Shown here piece by piece: positions 46,357 through 58,059 of a stretch of 64,000 nt of DNA. Made by a program: the position numbers and the translations under genes. Numbering within the stretch: position 1 is the stretch's first letter; every line of letters begins with the position of its first letter. This stretch comes from Carnegiea gigantea. Lineage: Eukaryota; Streptophyta; Magnoliopsida; Caryophyllales; Cactaceae. The notes under the pieces were generated by a model, which was not told where the DNA came from, searched no databases, and saw only the letters and a list, made by a program, of their open reading frames with translations. The stretch spans positions 273,001 through 337,000 of the forward strand of contig JAKOGI010000182.1 in NCBI GenBank assembly GCA_029747015.1, read 5' to 3'.

Positions 46357-49118
46357 GTATAGAACCTTGGATATTAAACAATCTTCGCTCCTTCTAAATA
46401 AGTTGAGCAAATAAGTTTAGAATATTAGGAAAAAAAGTTTAGTTAAAAATTAATTCAAAAAATAAGCTTAATGAAGCAGAAATAAATTTATAACAAGTTT
46501 AGAATAAGATAAGTTATGAATAAGTATAGCAAATAAATTTAAAATTAAGTTTAGCAAAGTAATTCAACAAGTACAACATAAATTGTATTATGGGTGCTCT
46601 ATTTAGCAATATTAAAGATTTTTATATAAAACATTAATCCATTTTTACTAATGATTCTTGAGCAATGTAAGAGTGTCAGAGAAGATGAGTGCGTAGGTGC
46701 CACCCTTAATTTTATTTTCAATACTCTTGTCAATCTTCAAATACATAAAGCTAAGAAAGAACCAAAATCCTACTAAACCTCTGCATGATATTGATAGATT
46801 GATGTGCACTTGACCTAGACTACTCGAGATAAAGTATCTCATTATTGAAACATGAAAGTTTCCAGCTAAACCCACACAATTAGGACTTTTGTCTTCCAAA
46901 AGACTATTAACTGATAAGAGACTTGTATGAGAGACCATGCATGGCCAGTTGGATCGTGTTAAACATGGCATAAAAAAACTAGGAAGAGATCTTAAATGTG
47001 ATTCCCCAAAAGAAAAAAGGCTTTTCTTTTTCTAATTTCATTATGATGAACTTCAAATTAACTAGAGGCACAATTCTTTAAAAAATAGAGGATAAATTTG
47101 GTACCTAAAAATAGAAGACAATAAGGTTGCTTTTTTTGAAATGCCTAAAATTAAAATTAGAGGGGTTTTTGTTTTTGTCAATTAAAAAAAATATAATATA
47201 CCCTTATATGAATGGACAGTTTCGTTGAAGATTCAAGGAAATTTGTCAAATAAGTCAACAAGTCAAAATTGTTCATGTATTTTCCCCAAAAAACAATTGG
47301 TAGACAGACAAATTAAAGCAGACAAGTGGAAGTGGTTGTTGCATTGTTCCCCCTCCCCCCCCCCATTATTGATTTACCTTAGAAGGAAGTGTAAAAACGA
47401 GACTTGATATCGGATAATACTTCAATACTAAAACATTTCACAAAGTAACATAAACTTCTATAAACACCTAAAAAGTGATACAAGGATGGCATAAGCTCGT
47501 GTAATCTCCCATAAGCACTTCAATTGGTTATCACACTTGATGGACAAGCTTTTTGCACATTCTCTTCAATGGTTTCATGATCCAAGTTTTAGTTTTACTT
47601 CTTAACTGATTAAGCTGTTGTAGGAACTACTTAAACTTCTTGTTATTACTACTTTTTAAATTAAGGGGAAAAAAGATATTACAAGTAAGGTAATTAAGTA
47701 ATACATGACTATTCAGGCTAAAAATAACTTCATTCAAACCTGTCCAAATAAAATTAGAATGACCTGTTGTTGTTGTTGTATAGATTGATGCCGAAAACAT
47801 TCCATACTAATTAAAATTAACTTTGGTAAGTTGGAAGATGATTTGTCCAAACAAATAAGTACAACTATCTTAGTTAGGGCATTTGGCTGGGAGAAGGTGC
47901 CCATTGGGTATTGTGAATTGGCTCTGACACCGGGACATAAAAACTGATCGAGAGTACTCTTCATTTGTCGCGTTTGCTGTTCTTTTTTTCTTTTTTTGTT
48001 TTTTTGTGGGAGGTGGGGTTCGGTCGTTTATTTTTCATTCATTGTGGGTTCGTTTTTTCTTTTTTTTTTATTGGCAATCAAATTGACTTGTTAGGTGTTG
48101 TTATGGATTTATTAGAGGGTCTTTAATTAATTTGAGAGGTGTTTGATGAAAAATCAAGCAATATAGATGCATTGATTCAGAATTAGTTCTTTTAAGTTTC
48201 TAGTGGTAGTTTTGATTGTGCTTAAAGTGGCAAAAATCTTTGGATTTTTTTAATTATCTTGTTGTAAACTAGCAGTTTCTTAGATTGTTTTAGCTATAAT
48301 TATATTAGTGACTGTCATCTTACTTATGTCTTATGGCAATGATACTGAGTTTTATCCATCATTTAATTGAAAAAAAGAGTATGTTATTGTGTGTTAATCT
48401 AAGTTGAACGCGTATTTTGGGATAACTTTCATCAAACAAAAGGACTAAATCTTTTTTTGACAAGCCACAAACATTTTTGACAAGCCACATGTGGATTAAA
48501 TTACAAAAGTGAAAGTAGCAAAATTATTTACAGGATTGAGTATGTCCTTAGTTTTTGTGTTATTCTGTGACAGAATGTAACAAAGAATAAAGGCATGTAC
48601 TATTGGGTCGATAAATTTATTTTAACAATTTTGTTTTCTCCATGTATAGAAATTATATCAATTATTCGGATACTAAACATTTTGGTTATGATTTCCTTCG
48701 TTTTTAACTGCACGTTAATTGCTTATCAAAAAATAAATAAATAAATTTTCATAGGTTTCAAAAAACATCTACCTAAGCCTCTCGTAAGAGAATTAATCCA
48801 CTCCTTAATTTTAGTTCTGATCTTTCATAAGTGGAACAAAATGCAAAACATCATGAATTAGAATTAGAAAACCACTCCATGTTGATCTTAATTTGGTACA
48901 TTTCACTTATTCGGCCAAAAGTCATTGTAGCTTTCACTCATTGACCAAGATGTCCCTGCAATTAAGACTTTGATGGCTTTGTTCAATTTCATCTTATAAT
49001 TTTCCAACAGATTTTTTCGGCCAATTTTTGAAAGCTCCAATCAAATTCTTTTAGAGTTTTACTAAAAGTCTTAAAGCTCATATCCTCAATTTTTAACGCT
49101 GATTTACAAGTATGAAAA
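46357..49118. other. Intergenic, no gene seen
   Basis: AT-rich. The part at 46,380-46,580 repeats AATAAGTTTAG-like words. A C10 run ends near 47,364. No gene or RNA recognised. Confidence 0.4.
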
Positions 49119-49361
49119 ACTTGTTCTTTTCGTTGAGAAATATGGATAGGTAAATGGGTGAAATTAATTGAGATTGGTAGAGTGGGTTAAAATAGATTGA
49201 AGTGAGTATGTTTTTATTAAAGTGGGTTGAAGTAGGTTGAAATTGATATATTTTTTTAATTGAAGTTCGTAAAGTGGGCTGTTATGGGTTAATGTGGATT
49301 GATATGGGCTGAAGTTGGTTAATGTTGGTAAATTTTGATTTACAATCAAAAGAATAGGGCC
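49119..49361 (+). mobile_element. MITE with internal TTGAAG repeats (copy C), decayed ends
   Basis: The interior has repeated GGGTTGAAGTAGGTTGAA-like units, as in copy A. The right end AATCAAAAGAATAGGGCC matches the family terminus; the left end TTGTTCTTTTCGTTG is eroded. No clear target duplication. Confidence 0.55.
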
Positions 49362-50297
49362 AAAGAGTCCATCTTTTTATTCGTAAATTCTTATTTTCCT
49401 ATCATTTCTCACTTCATCTTAATTTTTTCACTCTTTTTTAAAAATGCTACTCCATCCCTCTCCTTTCTATTATATCCCACTTTTTCAGAGTTCACACCAC
49501 ATTCCTATTTCCCATTCCAATCTTCCAATGCTAACATCACTAAGGCGGGTCTACAACCCTAATAATGTGGTGCAATTCGAACCACGAAAATTTTATTCTT
49601 TGTAAAAAGGAGACCATAAAAATGGAGGATAGATTTTAGGATAATTAAGATTGGTATATATGATAATCCGAATCTATAAATCTACGATTACCATATAATT
49701 TATACCAATTTCCTACAAAAAAATAACAAATCCAAAATTTCAGAGCTCGATCACTTGTACAACTTCAAAACTCGTTAATGTTGATGATTTAATTACAACT
49801 CTACGTAATTTATAGATTAAAAAAAGCCCTTCATATCTTTTGGAGAAGACTTAATTAAGTAGATCCGATGAAGAAAATATAAGTTATATAACCAACTTTT
49901 TAATCCTTTGCTTATTAAAAGGAAAAAACAAAAATAGAATATAATTCCACCCAATCTTCCCTTTTTTTTTTTTTTCTTTTTTGTTTTTGAAGTGGTGAGC
50001 TGAAGGCCTCTCTCCTTCCCCAGTACTATAGATAGAGAGATACAAGAAAACAGTACTTCCAAGGGTTTCCATTTTTCCTTACTCTTTCACCCTCTCTCAT
50101 TCTCTCTCTAGCCTGGTAAGTACTCAGAGAAGAAGAGCAAAACCACAATGGAAACCCAGTTCCATATTTAGTATAGATCTCATAATAATAAATTTATTAG
50201 GGCCTCTCTCTATTTTGGTTTGGTTTGGTTTGGTTTGTTTTTTTTTTTTGTCATATACAAATTAAAGGCAAGAAATTAAAAAAAAGAGAAATTAATT
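49362..50297. other. Upstream region and leader of the SEPALLATA-like gene
   Basis: No separate gene. From about 50,000 the sequence is CT-rich (CTCTCTCATTCTCTCTCTAG). It then carries a (GGTTT)5 tract at about 50,214-50,240 followed by a T-run, just before the start codon at 50,298. Its position suggests that both tracts lie in the 5' leader. Confidence 0.5.
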
Positions 50298-50482
50298 ATG
50301 GGAAGAGGGAGAGTAGAGCTGAAGAGAATTGAGAACAAGATAAACAGGCAGGTGACCTTCGCAAAGAGAAGAAATGGTCTTCTTAAGAAGGCTTATGAGC
50401 TTTCTGTGCTTTGTGATGCTGAAGTTGCTCTCATCATCTTCTCCAACCGTGGCAAGCTCTATGAGTTCTGCAGTACCTCCAG
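50298..50482 (+). CDS. SEPALLATA-like MADS-box transcription factor, exon 1 only
   Basis: The exon encodes the complete MADS domain: it begins [18 protein letters not shown] and continues through [37 protein letters not shown] and CSTS. It is 185 nt long and ends in phase 2 before GTATAT, the usual exon-1 size and phase of MIKC MADS genes. The TFAKRR and LYEFCS signatures point to the SEPALLATA (AGL2-like) subfamily over AGL6 or AP1. SEP proteins bind CArG boxes and join floral-organ tetramers in the nucleus. I could find no I-domain or K-domain exon between 50,483 and 64,000. Either intron 1 exceeds 13.5 kb and holds the transposons that follow, or this is an orphan exon. Which SEP clade is uncertain. 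Confidence 0.88.
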
Positions 50483-53245
50483 GTATATAAATATTGCTAC
50501 CTTTTTTTTTTTTTTTTTTTTTTACATGTTGAATTTATGAGTGAAAAATTAATATTCACTTGGGCATGATTAATTTTTAAGAATTTCTGTGACCTATTAT
50601 TTATACTCATCTGGGTTTTTTTTTTGGTTTTTTTGGTAGTTTCCTTTTCATGTTGTGGATTGATTAATATATGGGTCAAAAATCAGATCACCTTATTCCC
50701 CCCCCCGCCCAAAAAAAAAATCAGCTCAGATCATCTTAAAACTCTTTTCTTGCTCTATGAGTTTTCTTTTTTTTTTTTTTGAGTCCTCTCACTTGATCTC
50801 GTTTTGTGATGTTATTGATTCAGGAGATCTGGGCTTAAACTCTGGGGAGAAACGTTTCCCTTTTTTTTTGTGTCATTGATGCACGATTTTATGATTTATT
50901 GAGTTAATTAAACTTTATCACTGCCGAAATCAAAATTGTTTTGTTCTTTTTCAAGGAGAAGAACCCCCATTTATGTGTAAGAATGGGGGAAATTTCCGAA
51001 TTTATGATTTTCCCTAGTTATTTGGGAATAAATCATAATTTCTATCTATTTTTTTAAAAGGAAAAAAGTCAATATATATTTTTGTTCATTAATTAATTTA
51101 TGAAATGTCCATCCCTACAAGTCATAATTTCATGCATATATCTTGATCCAAGTCATATGTTAATTACTAGTTCTATCTACTTTAATTTCTAGTACTAGTA
51201 CTATACTCTCTTTCTCTTTCCACCTGCACTAAAAATAAGGTTAATTTGAAGATTTCTTTAAATTGTTTTTGATAATTGAGATTAAGGTCCACAGATCTAT
51301 ATTAAGAACAACCTTGGACCTATATGTTTTGAACAACTCTGTAAGTTTAGTCTAATAAACCTCTAAAAGTAATGAGGATCATGTTTTTAACCGTTTGATT
51401 ATAGTCTTCATTTATCCTTTAGTCAATACGTACAATTTTTGTGTTTATCTTTGGTGCAATTTCTTGCTGCCATGTCTTATCCATCTGATCAAAGGGTACT
51501 GCCTTGAGGTAAGACTTCATTGTTTTATGGCTTTGAAAACTTGAGGGTTTTTTTTTTTTTTTTTTTGGGGGGGGGGGACTGCAATTTTAACTTGAGTTTC
51601 TACTAAAATGCCTTTACAAATTAAATTAAAGTGATTCATGTCTTTGAAATTATTCAGACAAATTAAATTAAAGGGTATCCTTAATTTGTCCTATTAGATT
51701 CATCCTTGATCACATAATATATTGGATTGTGGTGTTGGATAGTCCAAGCATAATGTTTAGCTTTCTTTGTACAAGGTTTCATATGCGAAGAAACAAGATA
51801 AATCCTAGTGCATCTTTGGATATATAGGAACATATTGCTAAGTTGCATTATAAACTTAAAGATAATCAATTTTAAGCCATAATTTAGGAAAATCCCCTCT
51901 TCACAAAATCCTAAGACTCATATCTCCTCATTCGGATGCTACTCAACTTCAAACAATATGGAAATGCGATCTTATAAATGTTCAGAAGGATCTACATATA
52001 ACATTTCCTTGCTCTAGATGTGAAACGTTTGCCCATTTAGCTGTACTCTCGTATATGAGGGGTTGTTAGTTTGTATTTAGTATCTTGGTGATTGTTTTTT
52101 CCTTTGGGGAGGGGGGGGGGGGGTTGTGCCTTTAGCATCGTCTCTTGTAGGTTGAAAGTGTATAGTGTTGCCTCATTTGACAGCTACACAATGAAGTTGA
52201 GCGCATAGGATTGAATGAAATTTGAGCGCATAATGGGATCACGTAGGAGGACAAGATGCATTTGGGATTACCCTAGGTTTATCAGAGGGTGGTGGTCGGT
52301 AAAGATGAGGCCTTTAGTTCCTATGGTTGTTAAGGTACCTTAGGAAGCTAAGTGTAGAGAGGAAAAGGAGTAATCTAAATAAAAGTCATGGACATGATCT
52401 AGATCCGATCATTATATTTTACCCTACAGGGTGTGCTCGTGATGTATTTGGACTTTAGTTTTGGGATATTATGAGACGATCTATTTTATTTCTAGGGAAG
52501 TGTCTTAGTTGCATTCTAATCTAATTAATTAAAGTAACCAAATGCCTTCTCTCTTGATCTGATCGCTTTCTAATCACTTTATCTCCTCTCTACTTGGCTC
52601 ATAGCATTCTAATCTAATTAGTGAGAGATTCCCCATACTCTTCCATCGTTTACAATATGTACCCCCGTTCATATATTGTTCATGACACAATAACGGAGTC
52701 ATTTGTGTGTAATTTTTTATGCATATGAACAATTTAGAGATGAAAACACATCGAAAAATATGATATAGACTATAGTTCATCAGAGGGACAATTGATAAAG
52801 AATTGTGATGGTCATGGCATAAACGGTTAAATTCCCAATCCTTTTCTCGCAGACATTCATATGGTAGGCTTTATTTTTGTTTTATTCTTGTGGCTCACAC
52901 ACAACAATAACAACTTTTAATATAGATCTCGTTTTAGTGAGATCTTGAGAGATTTCTGCAGACATTTCGGCTGATATAGAGATTAATTTTAAGAGATCCA
53001 CATAAATTTACAATTTTTCTTTAAATTGGATAGGCGAAAGGTAATATACCTTAGACAGGCAACGTTGGGATGCTAATAACTTTGTTGAGAGGTGTATACT
53101 CCTCGCATTCAAAAATACGGCAAATGCAAGATGGGAAAAAGCCATTACCACACATAATATTTTTCTACAATTCAGCAACCAAAGGAATGCCATAAGTTAG
53201 CTACCTATGGCCTGCAACCTTAATCCTAGATCTTCATGGACTCTT
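50483..53245. other. Presumed start of MADS intron 1
   Basis: AT-rich, with long homopolymers: T18 directly after the donor (about 50,503-50,522), T19G11 at 51,548-51,577 and G13 at 52,111-52,123. No exon recognised on either strand. Confidence 0.4.
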
Positions 53246-53249
53246 ATCC

Positions 53250-53810
53250 TGAGCCATGTCTGACATTAGTCGTAAATATTTCAAATTATGCTTTATCATC
53301 TCGTTTTAACTTTTCTTAGGCCGATCTATGTCTCTCCTACATTTCGGAAGGTTAATCCTCTTATATCTTCTTACAACTGGATCCATACTTCTCTTCAGTA
53401 GTTGACCAAATCATCTCTCTTATCTTATTATTTATGAAGGTCACTTTAACTTTGTTTCTAATCCCCGTTCTAATTCTATCCAATTTTGTATAGCTTCACA
53501 TCCACTGAATTATCCTATTCTCTGCTGCCAACAACTTCTGGATAGAGGTCCTTTTCACTGTCTAGCACTTAGAGCCATACAATAATGCTGGTCTAACTAC
53601 CATGAGTACTACACTTTGTGTTGCTTAGGCATTTTAGAATATCTCCACCGAATTATCCTATTCTCTGCTACGAACAACTTCTGGACCAAGGTCCTATTTA
53701 CTAGCCAATACTTATAACTATACAACAATATTGGTCTAATAACCATGATAATTTCTGAACAAACAAATACTACACTTCGCATTGCTTAGGCACTTTAGAA
53801 TATCCCCTTT
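53250..53810 (-). pseudogene. RTE-type LINE fragment with internal tandem duplication
   Basis: On the minus strand it encodes PALLYGSKC (near 53,560) and a decayed FGQ motif (near 53,400), matching the relic at 29,395-29,720. The part containing GAATTATCCTATTCTCTGCT is present twice in tandem (about 53,508-53,642 and 53,645-53,803). Many stops; non-functional. Confidence 0.55.
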
Positions 53811-54479
53811 GAAAATGACCTCATAATGGTGGTCTTGCATATCCATCAATTTTAAAAGACACAAATGCCAAAGATGTTAAGCTTTCAAGGTAACCCACAT
53901 CGACATGAAATCTCCTAATGAACCCCTAAAATGTCTATGAACCAAATGACGTACATAATTATGCATGAACGACCCAAAATATAAAAGGCCTTGACACTGA
54001 AACGATACTATGGAAATTATCATAAACAAGATTTCAAATCATACAGCTCACCTCAAAATCTAATAAGCAACCAAAAAAATATGCAAATCCTTTGATGAGG
54101 CATGACTTAAATTGAAGAATCAAAACTATGATCAAGTAAAGACGATGAATGTAATGATAATAATGCATCATTATATGCGGCGATATGATAAGATGAAGTA
54201 GTTAACACATGTTGGAGAGGTGGAGAAGGGAGGAGGTGGAAGGTTGTGTACTTTAAAATGTAAGTTGGGGAGAAGAGAAGGAACTGCATAAGAAGTCGCA
54301 ATATTACAATACTAAAAGCTGAGAAGTTTAATTACATGAGCTCAATTATCTAAGGCAAAGAGGTTATTGATGAGGATATTACTCTTTGTATAAGGGTGGG
54401 ATGGGAAACATGGAGAAATGCATTGCTATGTTGTTTGATAAGAAGATCCGATACGGTTGAAGGGTAGAGTTCACCATAT

Positions 54480-54900
54480 GATAGTTAAAATAACCTTATT
54501 GTATGACTTGAATCATTTGGCAATCAAGAAGACTCAAATTCAAAGGCTAGCTGTTGCAGAGATGACGATTTGGTAGATTTGTGTTCCTTAGTAGATCAGA
54601 TAGCATCAAGAATAAAATGATTAAAGGAATTATAGGAGTGACAACAATAGGGGTTAAAAGATTGAGATGTTGTGGATATATATCGGGAGAAGAAGCATAG
54701 ATGGAACTCTATGGAGGTGTAAGAGAATGGACCCTGTGGATCAGAGTATAGCTAGGGGAGAGGTACACGAAAATTATACAAGAGCTCCAATGAGATGATT
54801 AAACAAGATATGTCACATTCGTGATATATAGAGGACATGACCTAAGATAGAGGTCTAGCTAGGTTAAGGGGCTATAGGGAGTTTAGACACCCAGACCTTC
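54480..54900 (+). pseudogene. RTE-type LINE fragment, + strand
   Basis: The + strand gives LYDLNHLAIKKTQIQRLAVAEM, then stops and decayed downstream sequence. This is the hallmark region after YGSECWAxK in plant RTE reverse transcriptases. It faces the opposite way to the neighbouring relic at 53,250-53,810. Confidence 0.55.
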
Positions 54901-56039
54901 ACCTTTCTTTTTTTGACCTTTAAACACTCAGCTATGTTGATGTTGTTGAAATTACAAGTGTGGTGTTACTAGTTTTGCTTATTTTCTGGTGCAATTAGTT
55001 TTGAGTGGAAAAGACCAACCTCTATATGAACATGCATTTCAGGTTTCATTGCAAGATGTGGAAGGAATGTACAGCAAAAACAACTCAAATGGTTATAAGA
55101 TATTCGATGTGGGGCGTGTAACAAAGCATATATCATACTCCTAAGAATATATACTCCCACAAGTCACGTCAACACCACATATTAAAAATTGTCTATATGA
55201 TAAATACACACTGAAAAAATACATATACTTAGCAAGTAGGAGCACACATTCCTAAGTATATAATATACAGTACTGGTGGTGTAATTACTCATTTTCGCTT
55301 ACTCCACTTGTTTCATGGGAATCAGGCATGGATCCAATACAAGTATCCGTATAAAGGACCGTATATTTTGTTCACGTTATATACATATAAAGTGCATGTT
55401 GTCAATTTACTTCAAGACAGTGGGAGTAAATAATAATTAGCTGATAAATTTTGCTTTAATTCAAAAACTAGAAATCAGTTGGAAAAAAGAACGCAAACTA
55501 TATAATTTGGCGTTTTCCATTCCTCATAGAAGTGGAGTTGTTGATGACGCAATCTTCTGGAACTGCTTTAGTCTCCTGTCTTTCTGCTGTCTTTTCCCAG
55601 CCTTATCAACTTAATTGCTTCCTTTACTCTTTCCCTCGTACTCTGCTGTTGCCTTCTTAGTAAGGAAAGTTGTTAGTTGTACATATGATGTCCTTGACCA
55701 TTTCCGCGTACCAAAAAGCATCAAACAGGAATGATGGAGAAAGGGTCAGTCTCCTCTTCGGTAAACATATCTAACACATCAAACTGTATTAGATTCTTAG
55801 GGCACTTAACTGATAGGCTATTGTTTATTAGCACTGTTGCAAAGTTTCTTTTGATGGTGATTGGTGTAGGATTTGCTTTGCATCACCGTATTTTCTGTTG
55901 TTTCCTATATTTGCAAGCTTAACCTATAGTTTGTCCATTTTCTTAATTACTTCGTCTGTTTCATATTCATTATCAAAAACATTGTTTTTCTTTAGTTCCA
56001 TAGTATTGAAAAGTTGATTTTTTCAAAAAATCATCAATG
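54901..56039. other. No gene seen (possible MADS intron 1)
   Basis: AT-rich sequence without a recognisable domain. A search by eye for a MADS exon 2 (LKTLERYQK-like) found none. Confidence 0.35.
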
Positions 56040-56519
56040 TTTTTCTTAATGAAAAAAATGAGAACTTTATTAAAGTGTAAGGGCACATAACTGTGCAAGT
56101 GCAATAGTTACATCACCAAAAAATGCAGCCACAAACCTTGACCCACCTTCTAGGAAGGGCTGCAAAGGACATGCACCCGACTTTTGCCTAACAGACTATA
56201 TGTCCTATCCATTCCCCATTAGCAATCGAAATCGGCTTTCTAGTAAGCATTTTGATTATAGTTGTTAGCTCAAACTTAGCTTTATGGCTAATCACAGACA
56301 CATGCTGAACTCTGCTCCCAAAACTATGTTACATCGCTCCCTTTAAATATGGCAGATGACACCTGCAAAGATTGCACAAACCACCTATGTTTTAATCTTT
56401 GATCCCCTGAGTCTAAGTAGTGTATCAATCCGTAATCCCCAGGAGTTGACAACCCTATTCATTGACACATCGATTGAGGACTTGCTGACCGAAGAAACAT
56501 TGAAAGAATAGGTACAAGG
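56040..56519 (-). pseudogene. L1 ORF2 remnant, C-terminal part (split by Copia element)
   Basis: The minus strand encodes, with interruptions, SINVS-like linker sequence, then VVCAIFAGVICHI followed by RERCNIVLGAEFSMCL. This corresponds to the conserved segment after the zf-RVT region of plant L1 proteins (xVxxxYHIWRERNxRIF). It continues the piece at 61,609-62,201, from which it was separated by the Copia element. Confidence 0.6.
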
Positions 56520-57125
56520 TGTTGGATTCCTTCCTTGATTGGTAGGAATTCTTAGAACTAAAAACAATAAAAAGGAGAGAGGAGGGGGGGGGGAGAGAGA
56601 GAAATAAAGACGTGAAAAATGAAACGGAGGAAACATTCAAAACTTATTTTCTGAAATTAAGCAGTGTGATGTCTTTCCTTAGAAATAAATTTTTCCATGG
56701 TAGACATTTCTCTGAAATCCTATAAATAGAGGCAACACTTGCCTTTACAAGTAACAAGAACAAAAAACAAAACAACAATACAACCAAGTGAGAAACATTT
56801 GAGAGGAAGCCACCGTGAATTGGAGAGGGTGTTCAACCAAAATTAGATGAGAGTTATCTTTTGTATACTATCTAAGTGGTGAAGCATTGAGGGTATATCC
56901 TCTAAATTGTCTAGATGAGTTACATTTGTAATCCTACTATAAAATAGTGGAAGTATTTTTGGAATGATGGTCCCGTGATTTTTGCCTTCGTTTTTGGAAA
57001 TTTTCCACTTAAAAATTCGTGTGTTTCCTTCTATGACATTTATTTATTTTTAAATTGCGTATCTTAATTGCACAAAGAAGGAAAAAGGTTAGCTTTCGCA
57101 TTAGTAATCCGCCTTTTTTTCAATA
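56520..57125 (+). repeat. Left LTR of Copia element 1
   Basis: 606 bp, TGTTGGATTC to TTTTTTCAATA; the usual terminal CA has become TA. It carries a G10 run (56,584-56,593) and a TATAAATA box (near 56,722). A segment of about 60-70 bp after TATAAATAGAGGCAA is absent from the right LTR. Confidence 0.85.
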
Positions 57126-57126
57126 G

Positions 57127-57138
57127 TGGTGTCAGAGC
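57127..57138 (+). other. Primer-binding site of Copia element 1
   Basis: TGGTGTCAGAGC, one base after the LTR, matches the plant Copia primer site complementary to initiator tRNA-Met (TGGTATCAGAGC) except for one position. Confidence 0.8.
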
Positions 57139-57179
57139 TAAGTTGAGCAACCGTATTTTTGTGTAATCAAGATAGGGAG

Positions 57180-57940
57180 TGTTATCACTTACGATGGTAA
57201 CATGATTAAACTTACTGCAGATAATTACTCCTATTTGGAGGTCATGATAGAGGACCATCTAATTTGCAAAGACTTTGCTAGCCTATTTGAATAAAAATAT
57301 TCCAAAAGGTAAAAATGAAAACGAATGAAAGTTGTTAAATTACAAGCAGTTGCAATAATTTGAAAATACATAGGTAGAAGTTTGTTTGAGCATGTGTCCA
57401 ATTTTGACGATGCGTACGAACTTTGGACAAAATTTCAGTCCTTAATCCAAAAGAAAATGCTGCGCAACAAAGCGCTGCTCGTAAGATGATTGATGAAGTT
57501 CTAGTATAGTGACAAACAAATTATGATTGAGCATTTGGAAAATTTCAAGGGGGTTATAAATCAACAGCCAAGATCGAGATGAAACTTGATGACGGTTGCA
57601 CGCATCACTTCTTCTCAGTTCATGACCCGCGAGTTGGGACACATTGATAGTTACATTGAGTAACTTTGCCCTAGCGGAAAAACTCACTATAGATGCTCTG
57701 ACAGACAGTCTCTTAAATGAAGAAGCAAGGCAAAAAGAAAGAAGCATTTCAATACAATATGAAACCAATGTTGTTGACAACTGTGGTAGAAATGAGAACC
57801 ATGGGAGAAATAAAGAACGTGATAAGTCTAGGGGAGATCTAAATCTTGCCCTAAACTAGTTTGTTATTATTATGGCAAGTCAGGTCACAAGAAATCTGAT
57901 TGTCGATATTACAATAGAGATCAGAGGACTGAAAAAGTTT
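57180..57940 (+). pseudogene. Copia gag remnant with damaged zinc knuckle
   Basis: The cleanest part is FALAEKLTIDALTDSLLNEEARQ (57,662 on), a Copia gag signature. The zinc knuckle near 57,862 reads CYYYGKSGHKKSDC: the second Cys of the C-x2-C-x4-H-x4-C motif has become Tyr. Upstream are several stops. Confidence 0.7.
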
Positions 57941-58059
57941 AGCCATATCAAATTGAGCAGTAGAAAATAGATAAAGTGTTACTGCTGTAACAGCAAAAGA
58001 TGACAATGATATGTTCCTTATTGGAGAAGAAAATTATCTTAATCTAGCATATGATGATT

